Source: Raskinella chloraquaticus (SeqCode) (GTDB taxonomy: Bacteria > Pseudomonadota > Alphaproteobacteria > Rhizobiales > UBA4765). From it: a DNA stretch of 64,000 nt. This document shows positions 63,000 through 64,000 of this stretch, piece after piece. The DNA lies in the NCBI GenBank assembly GCA_002365175.1, contig DEZK01000007.1, positions 1 through 64,000 on the forward strand. Direction: 5' to 3'. Positions within the stretch are counted from its first letter, which is position 1, and every line of letters begins with the position of its first letter. Made by a program: the position numbers and the translations under genes. The notes under the pieces were generated by a model. It did not search any database, was not told the origin of the DNA, and saw only the letters and a list, made by a program, of their open reading frames with translations.

Positions 63000-64000
63000 T
63001 CAATACCGGGTGACGAAGCGCTCCACGGCGGACGCCACCGCTTCGCTTGAGGCAAGCGCCAACGCATCCTCGGCCATGAGCTGGATTTCGGCGGACGAAT
63101 AGGCTTTCAGCGCCTCCATGACATCGCCAAAAGCGGCCGGGCGCATCGACAGCGAGCGCACGCCAAGGCCAAACAGCAGCAGTGCTGACTGGGGATCGCC
63201 GGCAAGCTCGCCACAGACGGAGAGCGGGCGTTGCGAGACGGCGGCCGCTTCCACCAGCAACTGGATCAAACGCAGGAGCGCCGGGCTCGGCATGAGATCG
63301 CGCCGGTGATGGCGGGCATGCCCGTCAGTGAACTGCGCCAGATCATTGGTGCCCAACGAGAAGAAATCGGCATGAGCGGCAAAGGCTTTGGCCATCAGCG
63401 CGGTCGCCGGCACTTCGACCATGATGCCCAGCGCGACAGGCCATAAATGGGGGATGTGATCGGCCTCCAGACGCTCATGGACGCGCACCAGCGCCGCCCG
63501 TGCCGCAATGACATCGGTGACTTCGCTTACTTTGGGCAGCAGCAGACGTAAATCAGCGCCGATAGCCGACTGGAGAAGGGCTGCGATCTGACGTTCAAAG
63601 ATTGCGGGGTGCTCGCCCGCGGCAATCGCCTTGGCGAGAAAGGGCAGCGGCTTGTCGGGCGCCGCGTCAAAAGTACGGGCAATCACGGTACGACCGGCGA
63701 AGATGTCGAATATCGGACGCAACGCTGCGATCTGCTCTGCTTCGCTCGGGACGTCGCTGCGCTCGAGGAAGGCCATTTCCGTTCGCAACAGGCCAATGCC
63801 CAGCGCGCCAGCGGCAAAGGCAGCCTGCGCATCCTTGAGGCTGGCGACGTTGGCGAAGAGTTCGGCCAGTACGCCATCGCTGCTCTCGGCATAGCCATTG
63901 GTGGGCGGCGTCGGTTGCGCCTCGCTCTCGGGCATACGTCGCGATTGCAGACGATGAAGGGTTGTGGGATCGGGGTCGAAGACAAGTTCGCCGGTGGCGC
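63000..64000 (-). CDS. PTS enzyme I (phosphoenolpyruvate-protein phosphotransferase), C-terminal part
   Basis: The C-terminal PEP-binding TIM barrel of enzyme I: LLRTEMAFLER, FSLGTNDLAQFTD and the catalytic cysteine region SVCGELAGD are present. The gene enters from the right edge; the frame is open upstream of the internal Met at 63935 with GELVFDPDPTTLHRL, which joins the swivel domain seen in full enzymes. Whether it is the sugar-PTS or the nitrogen-PTS (PtsP with GAF) form is not visible here. Confidence 0.9.
   Translation of the reverse strand, partial: ATGELVFDPDPTTLHRLQSRRMPESEAQPTPPTNGYAESSDGVLAELFANVASLKDAQAAFAAGALGIGLLRTEMAFLERSDVPSEAEQIAALRPIFDIFAGRTVIARTFDAAPDKPLPFLAKAIAAGEHPAIFERQIAALLQSAIGADLRLLLPKVSEVTDVIAARAALVRVHERLEADHIPHLWPVALGIMVEVPATALMAKAFAAHADFFSLGTNDLAQFTDGHARHHRRDLMPSPALLRLIQLLVEAAAVSQRPLSVCGELAGDPQSALLLFGLGVRSLSMRPAAFGDVMEALKAYSSAEIQLMAEDALALASSEAVASAVERFVTRY

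Noticed and set aside
1..64000. CRISPR arrays, rRNA, tRNA and insertion sequences
   Set aside because: No direct-repeat/spacer pattern, no rRNA or tRNA-like cloverleaf sequence and no transposase or terminal inverted repeats were recognised in any intergenic stretch.

Overview
The window reads as a chromosomal segment of an alphaproteobacterium of the order Hyphomicrobiales (Rhizobiales), from a species I cannot name. The evidence is a MucR/Ros regulator, small families typical of that order (DUF1491, DUF5330, DUF6456, DUF2336, the DUF1214/DUF1254 pair), a Rhizobium etli-type L-asparaginase, a Tat-exported beta-helix protein of the TIGR03808 type, and a complete RcGTA-like gene transfer agent (GTA) cluster. 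Most genes are GC-rich and tightly packed, often with 1 to 4 base stop/start overlaps. No rRNA, tRNA, CRISPR array or insertion sequence was recognised.

Layout. (1) 1-16372, minus strand: the GTA structural cluster in canonical order from the right: TerS, TerL, portal, prohead protease, capsid, adaptor, stopper, tail terminator, major tail protein, g10, tail assembly chaperone, tape measure, distal tail, hub, NlpC/P60 peptidase and giant g15-like tail protein. A tail fibre with an S74 self-cleaving domain, a secreted hydrolase and tiny coupled ORFs follow and run off the left edge. (2) 16546-25697: YcgN, a class A penicillin-binding protein with DUF1214/DUF1254 partners, a lipoprotein, DUF2336, DUF1491, a peptidoglycan-binding membrane protein and a PAS histidine kinase. 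(3) 26003-30514: DUF5330, SufE, a family III CoA transferase, DUF6456, a DnaA-domain-IV-like protein, a small unknown and MucR. (4) 30933-35543: MsrB, oligopeptidase B, an isochorismatase-fold hydrolase, Fe/Mn superoxide dismutase and a Pro/Ala-rich exported protein, partly an oxidative-damage and protein-turnover block. (5) 35553-43689: YdjC deacetylase and GT2 glycosyltransferase, PanC, a branched-chain aminotransferase, an M20 peptidase, two small exported proteins and a spermidine-synthase-like membrane protein. (6) 43735-45753: a TPP riboswitch and thiC.

(7) 45855-47927: an extremely AT-rich, mosaic, membrane-anchored protein of no recognised family, the most foreign gene here. (8) 48042-53673: haem-binding-like exported protein, asparagine synthetase, CorA, a HerA-like ATPase and a small glycine/methionine-rich protein. 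(9) 53677-59592: methylmalonyl-CoA mutase subunits and their GTPase chaperone MeaB (propionyl-CoA to succinyl-CoA), interrupted by a lower-GC GIY-YIG nuclease gene joined to the mutase by an ATGA overlap. (10) 59636-64000: Tat-exported beta-helix protein, asparaginase, CysQ, and the C-terminal end of a PTS enzyme I.

The best candidates for undescribed biology are the orphan at 45855-47927, the GIY-YIG gene inside the mutase operon, and the missing start codon of the GTA tail assembly chaperone. All functional calls come from reading the translated sequence; no database search was run.
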